Positions 9,819-23,100 of a DNA stretch of 64,000 nt are shown one piece after another (within the stretch, counting starts at the first letter, position 1; each line of letters starts with the position of its first letter). Position numbers and translations under genes: made by a program. The notes beneath the pieces were generated by a model, which was given only the letters and a program-made list of their open reading frames with translations, searched no databases and had not been told where the DNA came from. The DNA is from Entoloma clypeatum (lineage: Eukaryota > Basidiomycota > Agaricomycetes > Agaricales > Entolomataceae), in the NCBI GenBank assembly GCA_963565915.1, contig OY751491.1:4092001-4156000 (forward strand). The letters are read 5' to 3'.

Positions 9819-12800
9819 CTATTCATCGAGCTCATCCTCCCAATACTCCAACATATTGGTTTCCTTATCTTCATCTGTTTTGTCATTCAGATCGGAAGAA
9901 TCCAATTCCGATTCTTCATCATCTTGAGTGGGAATGGCCTGATCATCGTCGTCTTCATCACAGGGTGCCGTGCCATCTCTGATGGTTTGAGTATCACTGT
10001 TTTGCTTGGATTCACCAGGTTTTCTATAGGCATATGTATGGCCCACGCCAAGACCCCCCATTAATGTATCTCTGTCAACAAAGCTAGAATAACGATGATG
10101 TCAGATTTGAGTTGTTGTTGATGCAAGGGACGCACCGATTTATGCAATATGTTCTCCAATCATCAGACTCTGCAGCTAAACAGGAATCCTTGGGTGTACC
10201 TGCAGGGTATGCCTGTCCGTCTTTGGCTAAAGGTATCAGATGGCATCCCTGTAGAACGTCATTTGGATCAGGAAACCCGAATGTGTCATCATCAAAAGCT
10301 GGCGGGAGGCAAAGTTTGTCGAGGCTTTGGGTTTGAAAGTGGCATTCGGCCACTTGACCATACCATCTAACCCAGAGGAACTCGACGCGATGAGGCTGAT
10401 GATCCTGATTCCCTTCTCCCATGTATAACACATTTGCATGGTAGATTCCCAATACTCGCGCATACCAGAAACGGTGAGTTTGCAAGGACGAATCATCCAT
10501 GAGAGGGTTGAGTACCATGATATTGGACTGAGACCGAAGATTGACTATGTCTTCATCACGACGTACATGTAATTCAGTCGCATGAGTTGATGTGCATATA
10601 TTTGTTGATTTCTGAACTGGACAGCCTCCCAGTCCCCGGCCTGGGATGCATCCACTGAGCCCCCAGTCGCAAGCAAAGATCTGACCCGTGGAAGAATATG
10701 TTGCTTCAGTTTTGGGATGAAATTCTATCGTTCCTCAGTTTCAGTGCACGAAGAAGATTCACATCAATCTTGCATACCTTGACTGCTGGGCCTCCTTGAT
10801 CTGCACTGACAAATAGAGAAATGTTTTCTGGTTTATTTTCTGTTTTGCCAATAACATGATGTAATTCTGCGCTATGTTTTTGAGAGAATGATACTTGTAT
10901 GTCGTGAGTTTGAAAGTCTTTATTGCTGTGCCGCCTTGCTGCGCCTTTTGCGCCTTTTTCTTCCTTCTCTGACGTTGGGCCATCTCTCATGGCAGTTCAT
11001 ATGTGATATAAGAAGAACAAGTTTTTTGTTGAAATGTGCGAATTTTGTTTTGCAGCATGTTTGTCGCCGTTTGGAGCAATGTCAGGGTATGATCGGTATG
11101 TAGGCGAAGTTTTGCCAGACCATGCCAGTGGGCACAAGCAAAGAGGAGCTCTTGAACAATCTTGTTGTGTGGGTCAGGGAGTAGACCATTGAAGACTGGC
11201 ATGGCGCACTGAAAAGAGGCAGAAATGTCAAATCTTAACGAAGGCCGCGATCAAGGGACATACTTGGAGAAAATCTTCATAGTCGCGTGCCACCAACTTC
11301 TTGAGCTCTGAGGCATTCACAGAGAACTTTTGAATAGTTCCATGTCCAAAGGTTGGGACTTGGCAATAACTGTAGTGGCAATATTTAGCAGATTAACAGC
11401 TGAAAGCACAGACGTTCTTACCGACGGTCCATCTCATGAACCAATGATATGTTGATTGAGGAAAGAAGACGAATCAAGTGAACAAAAATTGCCTTCCAAA
11501 TCCCAAGCTCAACCTCATGCAAAAGGTCGACGACGAGCATGGAAAATAAGTCAAAACCAAGTGGTGAAAGTCGCTTCGAAAAAGCATTCTAAAAATAGCT
11601 CTTGTCAGAGTATCGTAAGGTCAAAGAAAGTGCTAACATGGGTAGGAACACGTGATTGCGGCTTCAGAAGGTCTTCTAATCCCTTGCTGTTCACAGCCTT
11701 GTCATGGGTATATATTTGGACCCATGTGTTAGATGTCGTTGCTCTGTAACGGTTATCATCGTGACGGGCAGAAGAAGTTTGCAGCTTCATGTCTGACTTC
11801 TGACCCATCCAGGAAATAAGTTGTTTGGGAACGAGGCAAAAACAAAAATACATATATTTTATTTAAAAAGGTATAGCTAGAAATTGAATGGAGCATCGCG
11901 GACAAGGGTGGGTACCATTCCTTCTGATGCATGTGATCAATGCTCTGCAAAATATATGAGAACCATTGGGCCAAGTGGCCAGATAGAACATACTTTTCAG
12001 GGTAATCCACGGAGTAGGTGAAAATTCTGGGATATGCTTGACGCGCAATGCCATCGTAACATTGGATGAGCATTCCGTGTTTCCATGCTTCGATGAACTC
12101 GTCGTCCAGAAGAATTTCCCACTGCACATGAAAAGCTTCATGATGACAGTGTGCCGTGAGCTCCTTGGTGGGTCCACTCTGGCCTGTGAACTGGCAGGCA
12201 AAGTCCGTGAAAGAATCAGGTAACTATTTTGGGGTGTGAGATAAAAGTCTCGCAAGGATATGACACTTCACCTTCTGGAAGTAAGCGATGTGATAGCATA
12301 GATTGAGAGTCGGCTTTGAGCATTGATATTTCGAGTTGTTCCCAAAGTAAAGGTAAACTGGCCACAGTTTGGCTTCCCCGAATGATGTTAAATGAGTTTT
12401 GTTGGACCAGAACATCAATGCGATGATTATCCGCGGTGTATTGCAATCTGATTCGGGCAGGGTTTCAAGAAGCTCCCGCTGTGAATCTAGAAATGCGGTC
12501 AAAGTGTACATTTCTACATACACCCGGACCTCTTTGTAATCATCTTCTGGCTTCCAGAAAAGCTCTTAGGCCTCGAGATGAAATAACGATTGAAACTCAG
12601 GTTGTGTAAGATGTTCTTTGATCACAGAAACTAGTGAACGATGATATAGTTGGCCCACATTATAAGATTGCAGGCCAGAGCTCTCCATCTTTTGATGAAA
12701 GGGAACCTCTATGTTGATAGGTTTCTGCCACCAGCCGTCGTTTTCATGCAACCATTCTTGTGTAGCATCCCAGCCACCATCCTCGGGATTCTTGGCCAGA

Positions 12801-12867
12801 ATGCGATCGATTTTAGACCAATTTGTAGTCCTGACATCATGCGGAGAGAACTCATGATGGCTAATGA
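9819..12867 (-). pseudogene. Plavaka-type (CACTA-related) transposase gene, 5'-truncated
   Basis: Coding blocks in order on the minus strand: NPEDGGWDATQEWLHENDGWW; VGQLYHRSLVSVIKEHL; ALMFWSNKTHLTSFGEAKLW followed by PVYLYFGNNSKY; a GTGAAG-AATAG intron; LPDSFTDFACQF through ILLDDEFIEAWKHGMLIQC to YSVDYPEK; a GTATGT-TGCAG intron; HPCPRCSIQ; FDLFSMLVVDLLHEVELGIW; FNGLLPDPHNKIVQELLF; FWYARVLGIYHANV; EFLWVRWYG; DDDTFGFPDPNDVLQGCHLIP; and FVDRDTLMGGLGVGH. The SNKTHLT...FG...PVYLYFGN region resembles the Plavaka family (family assignment from memory). An in-frame TAA at 12566-12568 and loss of the N-terminus at the LTR-G border (12867/12868) make it a pseudogene. It is the only DNA-transposase gene recognised here. 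Confidence 0.7.
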
Positions 12868-13421
12868 TGTTACGGCGATAGCCTACAATCGGTACAAGGT
12901 CCTAGTCACGTGGGTTCGTACTGTTTCCACACAAGTCCCTCAGTAGGACAACTTGGTCAAGAGCAGCGAGTTCCTCAGAAGGACGACTCGGTTCAGGGTC
13001 TGGCAGAGCTAAGTCCTTGCAAGGCACTTAGTTGGAGAACGTTCGAAGAATAGACAAGTAAGCGTTGTTTGCCTAGGTCAAGCTAAGGACCTCTACTCTA
13101 AGGTTACAGGTCTTATATATGTTATTCTATGGCTATAAATAAGATGATACTGTGCAGGAGCTAAATAGGCCATTGGTTAGTTAGATGTTTCAAGGGGGCT
13201 GTGGCATGGGAGTCAGAGATAAGGCCTCAAGGCCATGAGTCAGAGATAACAAGTGAAAATGTAACTAAAAGGGGAATAGTCCGAGTCAGTGTGAGTCATA
13301 GCACTGATAGAGGGGATGTGTGTCCCAGGGTTGTCGGAGTGAAGTGAAACGGGGTTTGATAAGGATCGAGGAACAAGGGGTTGTGTGAAGGCGCATAGGA
13401 AGAGGGTGAAAAAGTGTAACA
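12868..13421 (+). repeat. LTR-G copy 1 (554 bp, TGTTAC...GTAACA)
   Basis: It begins TGTTACGGCGATAGCC and ends AAAGTGTAACA; TGTTAC and GTAACA are perfect inverted ends. A second 554-bp copy is at 35646-36199. A CTATAAATAAG box near 13133 suggests plus orientation. The left flank is the transposase gene and the right flank starts inside Gyp-A integrase. The flanking 5-mers (AATGA, CATGG) differ, so this is not a simple insertion. No internal region of its element is present. Confidence 0.75.
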
Positions 13422-14350
13422 CATGGCATACCCGAACATGCCACCTCCAACCGCGGCCCTGAATTCGTATCCCGATTCTTCCAATCCCTCGGAAAAGCTC
13501 TAAACATGACCCTTCACTTCACTTCTGGTTACCACCCTGAAGGTGACGGCCAAACCGAATGCACTAACCAGACACTCAAACAGTACTTGCACATATTCTG
13601 CAACTACCAACAAGACAACTGGTCCGATCTCCTTCCGATTGCGGAGTTCGCTTCGCATACAACAATGCATCTAGTGCTACGACTGGCATCTCACCTTTCT
13701 TCGCTAACAAGGGTTATCATCTGAACATCACTGTTCACCCAGAACATGACCTCGCCTCTTTCCGAGCTCGATCCTTTGTGACTGACCTAGGCGAGCTACA
13801 CCAAGAGATAAAATCCACCATCTCCGACCCGCAGCAACATTACCAGATCCAAGCTGACATCCATCGGATGGTACCTCTGACATTCTCTGTCGGACAACAG
13901 GTTTTCATCAAAGCAAAATTCTTCCGCACTACATGTCCATCCAAGAAACTTTCAGAGAAGTTCTTAGGACCCTTCGAGATCATTGCACAACCTGGAACAC
14001 ATTCCTTTACCCTCCGAATCCCTGACACATTCCGTGGTGTTCACCCCATCTACCATGTTTCTATGCTCGAACCCGCAACTCTGAACACCATTCCAAATCG
14101 GACCCAACCTCCGCCTCCTCCGATTGACATTGATGGAGAACTGGAATATGAAATCGCAGAAATTGTTGACTCCAAGATCGACCAACGATGTAGCTGCAAG
14201 CTACTATACTTTGTCCGTTGGTTAGGATATGAAGACACTGATGAAGAATTCTCTTGGCTACCAGCCAATGAATTGGAAAATGCCCCAGAACTCATCTCCG
14301 ACTTTCATTCCACTTATCCTGACAAGCCTGGTCCGCTTTTGTCGCTCTGA
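13422..14350 (+). pseudogene. Gyp-A integrase/chromodomain remnant
   Basis: The fragment starts exactly at the LTR-G border with HGIPEHATSNRGPEF, so it lacks the integrase N-terminus and first catalytic Asp. It keeps FTSGYHPEGDGQTE, KKLSEKFLGPFEIIA, HPIYHVSMLEP and a full chromodomain (YEIAEIVDSKID...LYFVRWLGYEDTDEEFSWLP). A 5-bp duplication (TTCGC at 13647-13651 and again at 13652-13656) breaks the frame in the middle of AEFAYNN. The C-terminal half, 13778-14350, is open. The usual antisense gene and LTR do not follow; a copia fragment begins at about 14418. Confidence 0.88.
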
Positions 14351-14417
14351 ATCAAAAGAACAAGTACTATGCATCATCTACTCAGTACGTTGTTTCTTAT
14401 TAGAATGCGTCCTGAGC

Positions 14418-15030
14418 CCGTGACAGTGGTGAAGGAAGGTGTTGGCAGATTCGTAGTCATTGCCGACAAGGCAACATGAGAGCAGCCGGCGGTGTCGTCT
14501 CTTGGGCACACTGGGCCTTTTTCCAACTCCACGACCCTTGCTTTTTGGGTGCAAACGGCTGCTTCTTATTTTGATCACCGGAGTTGTTTGACGGTGTCTC
14601 CTTTGCCTTTCCTTTTCCTTTGTTTCTAACTTCCATTCTTTAGCCAGATGCAAACCAAGATGTTTCCACTTGGGAGGTAGACGGTGCACAGCAAGCATCC
14701 CTTGCAATTTAGGAGCGAAGGGGATCTTGTGCCCGTCGAGGCATGCCAAGAGATCACGGAATTTGGAGAATTCTGGATGGGGGTCACCACCGGACAGGTG
14801 CCAATTGAGAGTCAAGGCGAAGTCCTTGAACATCTCGTCAGGGCCTTTGTTCTCAAAGAGAGTTTTCAGCTGATCCCAAACCTCTTTCAAAGTCTTTACA
14901 ACAAAGAGGCCAACAAGGATTCCAAATAGCTCACCTCTTGTCATGAGCTGGGCCTTACTTTGAGGAAATATTCCTGTCTTTGGTGTATGCAAACTGGGCT
15001 CTTGGTGAGCCGGGTATATCCAACTGATAA
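14418..15030 (-). pseudogene. Ty1/copia gag fragment
   Basis: The minus-strand frame contains TLKEVWDQLKTLFENKGPDE, DFALTLNWHLSGGDPHPEFS, LPPKWKHLGLHLAKEW and a basic C-terminus. This layout matches the Gag of copia elements, including Cop-D at 51.5-52.5 kb (WKTLKDAYSKVSPAVIF...YKLSGRDPVPEIERL). It abuts the Gyp-A fragment at ~14418. No pol or LTR accompanies it, so it is a truncated remnant. Confidence 0.6.
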
Positions 15031-17305
15031 ATGAAAACCAAAAAAGACTGATTGTTGGTGGACTTACTGCTGTGATATCAACATCATTCTGGGGCATGCC
15101 TTTGTATAAATGTTTCAAATATGCACATGACTTGGTCCTGCTGATGCCCATATTGTTTGTTGCTATTGATTTTAAACAGTTGGTGTTGTGGCACTGACAT
15201 ATAGAAGAACATTGATAGTTAAAACACACAATGGGAAAATTGGTGATAAGCCAGTGATGAGAACCGTCAGGGTGAGGTTTGAAAAGAAGCACTTCAAATC
15301 AAGACCAATATACAAACAACACACAGTAAGTTCAAAATGCCTTGATATGCATGTGGCTACCTCGCGGTGCATCAAAGTTCAACATGTTGACCGCCGGGTC
15401 ATGTTGGGACACCTTTCCAACCCAGACCTGTACATCAAGATGCACCTCAAACATAACAGGTATGCCTAGCTATGACAATGCCCTGAGTCTCACAGCTCCC
15501 ACCTTAGAAGCAGGGCCTAAATTCAACCTCGAACAGTGCATCTCAGGTGCTGAAAGCCAGAGTTATGATAATAAGATTGATGTTAGTGATCTGTCTGAGT
15601 CAGCAAGCAGTGAAGATGTGAGTCCAGTTGAAAATTACATTTGAAACAAGTGCTTCAATATGCGCTCCCCCCCCCACCCCCCAGGAGACGACAGATTTCC
15701 CCTCCACCTCTGATCATCCAATTCAAGCAAGGCCAACCAATGCAAAAATGAGAAGAAGACAAAGGCTGTGGGAGCTACACCAGATTGCATGAGAAGCAGC
15801 ATGAAAGCAGTAGGAAGCAGATGAAAAGGCTGTGACCTGCAGGCATCACATAAAAGTGTACAAGTCTGGGAAACATATCGACGGTGCCCCCCACATATTG
15901 GAGCTTGTCAGGGATGGCACAAAGGGTTGGAAAAATGATGTGAGAGAAGGGTGGGACCTCCGAGTCTATAACTTACAATGCCTTCTGGACCCCCCTCATT
16001 CAATGCACTACATCGATTGGGATGGATGGTGAGTCATATGCGCTGTAGTCAGACATGGGCTGAGCATATCTGCATCATTGAAGGACCACATGGCCCATCT
16101 GTGAATCAGGGCCTTTGTGTTGTATCATGGCCCTGCTTGGGGGTAAACCATGAGATTATGAGGGTTGGGAGCAGATGGAATGCAATGTGACAACCACAGT
16201 GCAGAATCTGGCGCAAGCCATTGGGGGCAACAGGGTCCTCCGGGAATGAACCTTCTTGGCAGGGTAGCTTTCATGCAATCACTTTTGGGATTTCCTATGG
16301 AAACAGTCTCATGGTAAAGTCCCCCCAGCTCCTCATTCACTTTGAAACCTGCTCTGATGTAACCGCTCCTGAGATGAATTTCAGAATCCGAGTGGGCATT
16401 GTTCTTAGTTCATATTCAATACTGTCTTGACATTGATTGATGATATTTATTTTGTACTGGTAGTGCATACCCCATAGTATGTTAGAGGTCCAATGTTGAA
16501 TTATCTTACATCAAACTGTGAGCAATGTGCTTCAGCAGCCCTGGATTATGCAAAATGCAAAGCATAAGTTGTACAGGATGCTGATGTAGCAGTATCATTC
16601 ATGTGCTAGCAACAATAGGACAAGCATTTATGATAATGGCCAAGCTGCATCAGGTGCCGATAGTGCGTGTCTCACAAAGGGATGAAGGACTGGTCAAAGA
16701 GAGGTTTTGCTGTTTGCAATAAACATCTTCAATATCCTGTTGTTGTAAGTTGATCTTTGCTACTTATTCTATTAATATTTTGTTGGATCACTTGATTGTG
16801 CCGTGTATCCTGCTCATATAATCACCCATCTTTTTCATTATCAAGTAGACCTCCCACCTCAGTGCAGTACTACCACTGAGATGTATATACTATCCAGCTA
16901 TTCTACTTTAGTTACGTGCTGCAGTTGTTTATTTTATTTTACGGTTGTGCTGTACTGGCGTGTATGTCTCGCAGTCTGTAAATTGTTACCGCATTCAAGA
17001 TCAACAAGAACAAACAGTGTGGGTGCTGGGCCAACCAAGTCATGTGCATCTTTTCAAGCCTTTATTTCAAACAAATACAATTATTTGGTTGCAATTGTCT
17101 ACTGGTTCACAAATAGACTGCTCCAAAGCGGTGGGTCACAATGTAGTGATATTGTCACAAGCACATCATGTCTCTACACAGCCAAAAAAATGGCTCACTC
17201 AAAATGTTTTTCTTTTGATTTTTGGGAATTTTTTTGATTTTTTTTTTGGTCAAAATTTCCAAAATTTTTGAAGAGTTGGTTGGTGGAGTACAGTATATAT
17301 AACTG

Positions 17306-17540
17306 TACACAATGTGTTATGGCGCTTGGACCTGCGGCCCTCGCTTGTGAAGAAGTGATTTGTTTTGTGTGGACAGGGCTTTAATGTGGTATTCAATTTT
17401 GTACACAATGTGTTATGGTGCTCAGACCTGCAGCCCTTGCTGGTAAAGAAGTGTTGTATGTAATAATATCACCAGCAGATACAATATTTTACACAATATG
17501 TCATGGCACTCAGACCTGTGGCCCTCACTTGAGAGAAGTC
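17306..17540. repeat. Three diverged direct repeats, ~90-bp period
   Basis: The motif ACACAATGTGTTATGGCGCT followed by GGACCTGCGGCCCTCGCTTG recurs at ~17306, ~17402 and ~17491 with substitutions (CAATATGTCATGGCACTCAG in the third). Confidence 0.7.
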
Positions 17541-17639
17541 ACCTTCACAGTAATCAATACAGAATAAAATTAAATCAATTATATTTCCAATACACTACAT
17601 GTACAGTACATATATACAAAATGCTAGAAGGAAAAGAGG

Positions 17640-18300
17640 AGGGGGGAAGGAGATGGGCATTCTGTTTCCCATCCCTCCCTGCTGTGTTCTTGTCTCCTCA
17701 TTGTGCCCTTGCCCTGCCTCGGCATGCTGTCCCTCCTCGTGGTTCCTCACGCCGTGGCTCCTTAGATCACCTGTCATGTCTCTGGTTCTCTCCCTCACCG
17801 TGTCCCCCCATCCTGTCCCTGTCTCCTGTCAGGTCTTTCTGTCCCATCACGCCACGCCCTGACCCTCCCCGTAGTCCCTCACCTCTAGGCGGGTCATCTC
17901 TCCATCCTGCCTTGTCTTGTCTCTTGGTGTGTCCCTGTAGTGTTCCTTGTCTGTCCTGTGTCCTTCCTTCTGCTCCCGTCTGTTGGTTGCATGGCAGCAG
18001 TGGTGTGTCATGCTCATCTGCCTGCATCCCTTCCTGTGCCCCCCCTCACGTTCCTGCCTGTTTGTTGCCCTGTTATATCCCCCCCCTTCTCATGCTGTCT
18101 TCTCCCTTGCTTGCTGCCGTCAGTCCTTCATTGTGTCCCTCGCCCTGTGTCATACCCTGGCGCCCGTGTCCTGCCCTGTTTGTTGTGTCTCTTGGCCTGC
18201 CTCGTCTGTCCCCTGTCCCTTCTCATGTCCCTTACCTGTGTCGTCCCCTGGTGTCACATCAGTGGCAGTGGTGGGTTATGCACAGCTGCTGATTGTGGCC
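17640..18300. repeat. Pyrimidine-rich cryptic simple repeat (TGTCCCT-like)
   Basis: The plus strand is dominated by C and T with scattered TGTCCCT, CCTGTC and TTGCCTG words and almost no runs of A. It opens long low-complexity frames on both strands, which I do not regard as genes. Confidence 0.65.
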
Positions 18301-19710
18301 CATCGAGATTGAGATTGGTGGCTTGCCTTTCTGCGGCCATGGTGGGTACTGCACAGCCATGGATTCTGGCACCATGGCCGTGGTAGGGCTGCACAGCCAT
18401 GGTGGAGGGTGGTGGACCCTGAGCGACAACACTGGTAGTGGGGAACTGCACCAGTCCCGCTCTCTGGTGGTTGTGGTCATGGCAGAAAGAAACAAACTGG
18501 GGGGTTCCCATGGTTGAACCCACGGAAAAAAGTTTCACGCTTCGCACTCATGTGCCCCCCAAAAGGTTTGGGCTCTGCCCTCAGCAACTCATGCTGTGCA
18601 CTCACAAATGGCCCTGAAAGCAAGTCCAACCACAGCGGGGAACAGGAATCTGCTCAACCCAGAGGTGGAGAGGCAAAGGATACACTGAAAAAGGTATAGA
18701 AAGCCCAAAAACATCCCCAAAAAAAGCAACATACATGTGTCCAACAACAGAGATATACTGAAATAGGCATAAAAACACATGAGAAATGCTCAATCAACAT
18801 GCCACACACCTTGGAGAGACCAAAAACACGAAAAAAACACGAAAAGAAATGCGTCCAAAAAGTGTCAAAAACACATGGAGGAAGTCGAACACATACAGAA
18901 TCAACGGAAAAAAGATTCGCACTCCGTGCTCACATGACCTTGGCAACTCGTGCTGGCATGCTCGCAGTATTTGAAGAAGATTGCTTACATTAATTTTACA
19001 TAAGAAAATTGGTCAGCCACATGACTTCATCATTTACCTTATAGATGTGCTAACTGGTTTGTTCTGTTCAAGGAGTATCTGGTCAAGGTAATGCACTGTT
19101 TGCTTTTGAAATGCAACACTTACCACTGCCTACTGCACAACAGTGGGTCGGATATCCACCTAGTGATGATAGGTATATCAGATTCCATCATTTGTCTTTT
19201 CTTCTGCAGGCTGACTGCTGGCAATGGTTTCTAGTTGAGAGCCGAATTCCAGATTGAACTGCCCAGATCTTCTCAATGTCTTCTGAGGATTCATCTCCAT
19301 TGATGAGGATTTTTTGGATCTCAGAATGTGCATAGTTGCATCAAGGCATTGCCTTGATAAGTCTTGCATTGCATCATTATCATGTGGTTCTAACTTTGAT
19401 TGGTTGATACACATCTAGCTAAACAATACACATTTCAGAGGAAGAAGTACATTGAGGTATGTGCCGCTCATTTAACTGTTCAAACTGTGTCACATCTAAT
19501 GCTCATAGTGACAGACATCTGATGCACTGTCCTTGTGCCTCATTATGGTGGGTTCTTACTTCCACAGTTTGATGTGCATACTAATGGCCAGTGCGCGCTG
19601 CACATTTCCAGATAGAACAGGACAACACTTCAATCTGGAGGTGTGATGTTGAGGATACCACCCACATCATACAAGATCACAGGCCATGGGGGTAATATTG
19701 TATATATGAA

Positions 19711-20118
19711 GAATCGTGAACCCATCCGTACTACCGCTCTACTCAACGCTTCCGCTCTTTCTGATCCCAATTCCCTCCACGTCCGACTTACATCTCCGCT
19801 TATCTCCGATTCTTCTCTGATAGCCGTCCTTGTGGACTCCGGCTCTACTCATTGTTTTATTGACTCCCATTATGCTTCATCCTATAAACTCCCTTTCACC
19901 TCCATACCTCCGATCGAACTTAAATTATTTGACGGAACGTCCAACTCCATCATTACTCAGGCGGTTGATCTCCCTGTATACTTTTCCTCCAGTGAATATA
20001 TGGCCATTACAGCCTACGTGACTCCGCTCGATTCCTCCTGTTCTATGGTTCTTGGATACAACTGGCTCACCCGCTACAATCCTATGATTGACTGGGTATT
20101 ACTTTCCGTCCACAGCTC
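19711..20118 (+). pseudogene. Gyp-A protease, 5'-truncated and frameshifted
   Basis: Homology starts at about EPIRTTALLNASALSDPNSL; everything upstream (5' LTR, leader, gag) is missing and unrelated DNA lies to the left. The domain has VLVDSGSTHCFIDSHY (catalytic DSG) and [18 protein letters not shown]. Directly after this a 10-bp deletion relative to the copies at ~3945 and ~63118 (loss of GGGCAGTATC between short GTAT repeats) shifts the frame into the RT linker. Confidence 0.85.
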
Positions 20119-23100
20119 GTGAAGGAGTCTCCGACCTTGACGTCTTCTGCCAGGTCAGCTCCGCTACCTCCGCAGACCTCTCCCGATACTCCGACCTCCG
20201 ACTCCGGCACACCCGCTGCTACTCCGGACGTTGTCCCGAATATTGCATTGATAAATGCAGCCGCATTTGTGCGCGCTTGCAAACTTCTGGGTGCCCAATC
20301 CTTCCGAATTCACCTCTCCGACCACATGATCTCCGCCCAATCTGTTTCTATGTCCGAGGAGTCTCCGGACCTCTCCCATATCCCAGAGGAATATCACGAT
20401 TTTGCCGATGTTTTTAGCAAGACAAAAGCAGACACCCTCGCTCCACATCGTCCGTATGACCTCCGCATCGAGTTAGAAGACGGATCGACTCCCCCTATTG
20501 GCCCTATGTACTGCATTTCACAATCCGAACTATCTGCCCTGCGAAGCTTCATAGACGAACATTTGGCCATTGGTTTCATTCGCCCCTCTCGCTCTCCGCA
20601 CGGCGCTCCGGTCCTCTTTGTTCGAAAGAAGGACGGTTCCCTCCGCCTGTGCGTCGACTATCGGGGCCTGAACAAAGTTACCAAGAAGGATCGATACCCT
20701 CTTCCGCTCATCTCCGACCTCCTTTCCACTGCTGGAAAAGCGCGTGTTTATACCACTCTCGATCTCCGGCATGCATATCATCTTGTCTGCATTGCCGACG
20801 GAGATGAATGGAAAACCGCTTTCCGCACTCATTACGGATTGTTTGAATGGCTTGTTATGCCTTTTGGACTATCCAACGCCCCTGCTGCTTTTCAGCGATT
20901 TGTGAATGACATCTTCAGTGACCTCCTCGATGTTACAGTGGTGGTCTACCTCGACGACATTCTCATTTACTCCGATGACCCCGCCAAGCACCCCGACGAT
21001 GTCAAGAAAGTTCTCCGACGTCTCCGCAAGAACGGACTTTACGTCCGCTCCGACAAGTGCGAATTTTCTGTCGACACAGTCAAATATCTTGGTTTCATCC
21101 TTTCTCCCTCCGGTCTCCGCATGTCCGAAACCAAGGTGAAGACCATTCAAGAGTGGCCTGAACCTCAAAAAGTGAAGGACGTACAGTCTTTCCTTGGATT
21201 CGCGAATTTCTATCGACGTTTCATCCACGGTTATTCAGACATCGTTGTTCCGCTCACCCGACTCACCCAGAAGGGTACTCCGTTCCGTTTCTCCGACTCC
21301 GCACGGAGTGCGTTCAACGAGTTGAAGCTCGCTTTTACCAAGGCACCAGTCCTCACTCATTGGATTCCTGATCGACCTATTATCATCGAGACGGACGCCT
21401 CCGACTACGCACTTGGTGCTATTTTGTCCATCCAGACCTCCAACGAGGAGATACACCCAGTAGCGTTCCACTCCCGCACCTTCACCGCCCTGGAACTCAA
21501 CTACGACACGCACGACAAGGAGTTACTTGCTATCCATGAAGCATTCAAGGTATGGCGACATTACCTTGAAGGCTCCGCTGCTCCAATCGACGTTGTCACG
21601 GACCACAAGAACCTGGAGTACTTCACCACTACAAAGGTTCTCACCCGCCGACAGGCCTGGTGGTCCGAGTTCCTCTTTCAGTTCAATCTCTTGATTTGCT
21701 TCCGCCCTGGACGTCTTGGTACCAAACCGGACTCTTTGACTAGACGATGGGACGTCTATCCCAAAGAGGGGAATAGCGACTATGCGTCGGTAAATCCAAG
21801 CAACTTCTGACCAGTCTTTTCCCAAGAACAGCTGTCCGCATCTCTCCGAGCTACGGAGTTGTTCACCCCTGTTCTCTGCGCCACAGTCATAATGGACATT
21901 GAACAGTTGCACTCCGACATCCTCCGCTCACTCCTATCCGACCCAATCTATGCCGACCATCTCAAGGAGCCCAAACCACACTGGTCCGAAGACTCCGACG
22001 GTTTCCTCCGTCATAGTGGTCGCATTTATGTCCCCGACTCCGATAACCTCCGGCTCCGCATCCTCCGCAACAAGCACGACCATATTCTCTCCGGACACCC
22101 CGGACAGAACAAGACAGTTAGTCTCATTCAACAAGATTATACTTGGCCTGGTGTTCGAGACTTTGTCAAAAAGTACTGCAAATCCTGCACCACTTGTATG
22201 CGCTCTAAACCCCAACGCCACAAGCCCTATGGTATGCTGAAGCAGCTCCCAGTTCTGAACCTTCCGTGGAACTCCATATCCATGGACTTCATCGAGACAC
22301 TTCCAACCTCCGGCGGTTTTGACGCAATCCTTGTTATTGTTGACCGAATGACAAAACAAAGCATTTTTGTTCCGACTACGATCCACTGCACCTCCAAAGA
22401 TCTAGCCACCTTGTTCATCCTGCATGTGTTCTCCAAGCACGGAGTACCGGAGCATGTCACCTCCGACCAAGGCCCGGAGTTTGTCTCCCGCTTTTTCTGC
22501 TCCCTCGGAAAAGCCCTCAACGTGACTCTGCACTTCACCTCTGGCTACCATCCTGAAGGCGACGGTCAAACCGAACGTACCAACCAGACCTTGGAACAGT
22601 ACCTCCGCATTTTCTGTGACTATCAACAGGACAACTGGTCCGAACTACTTCCGCTTGCGGAGTTCGCGTACAACAATGCTCCGAGTGCTACGACCGGGAT
22701 CTCGCCCTTCTTCGCCAATAAAGGTTATCATCCGAACCTCTCCGTCCATCCGGAGCGCGACCTCGCATCCGCCCGTGCCCGACAATTCGTCGTAGACCTG
22801 GACGAGCTTCACCAAGAACTCAAATCTACAATCCTAGAAGCTCAACAACGTTATCAAGGCCCCGCCGATCTCCAGCATGCTCCGCCCCCTCCGCTCGAAG
22901 TAGGACAGCAAGCTTTTGTGAAGGCTAAGTTTTTCCGCACTACACGACCCTCCAAAAAGCTGTCTGAAAAGTACCTTGGCCCCTTTGACATCCTTGCCAG
23001 GAATGATACACACTCTTACACCCTCCGACTTCCGGACACCATACGCGGTGTTCACCCCGTTTTCCACATCTCCATGCTGGAGCCATCTGTTCCGAACGAC

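Larger units (their letters stand above)
15031..19710. other. Stretch without recognised genes; several repeats
   Basis: Only short anonymous ORFs occur, none with a motif I recognise. Visible structure: a C-rich run at 15665-15687, three diverged ~52-bp repeats spaced 97 and 89 bp apart (17306-17540), a pyrimidine-rich tract (17640-18300), repeated GCACAGCCATGG motifs (18270-18410), and a duplicated motif ACGGAAAAAAG...TCGCACTC...GTGCTCAC at ~18520 and ~18902. Gyp-A homology begins at ~19711. Confidence 0.5.

Noticed and set aside
17498..18292. 264-codon open frame in the pyrimidine-rich tract
   Set aside because: Low-complexity Pro/Ser/Cys/Leu composition caused by C/T bias; long frames also open in other registers; no motif.
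21808..21810. Programmed TGA readthrough or recoding
   Set aside because: TGA stops occur at many unrelated places, including domain interiors, and fit C-to-T at CGA; no conserved readthrough context is visible.
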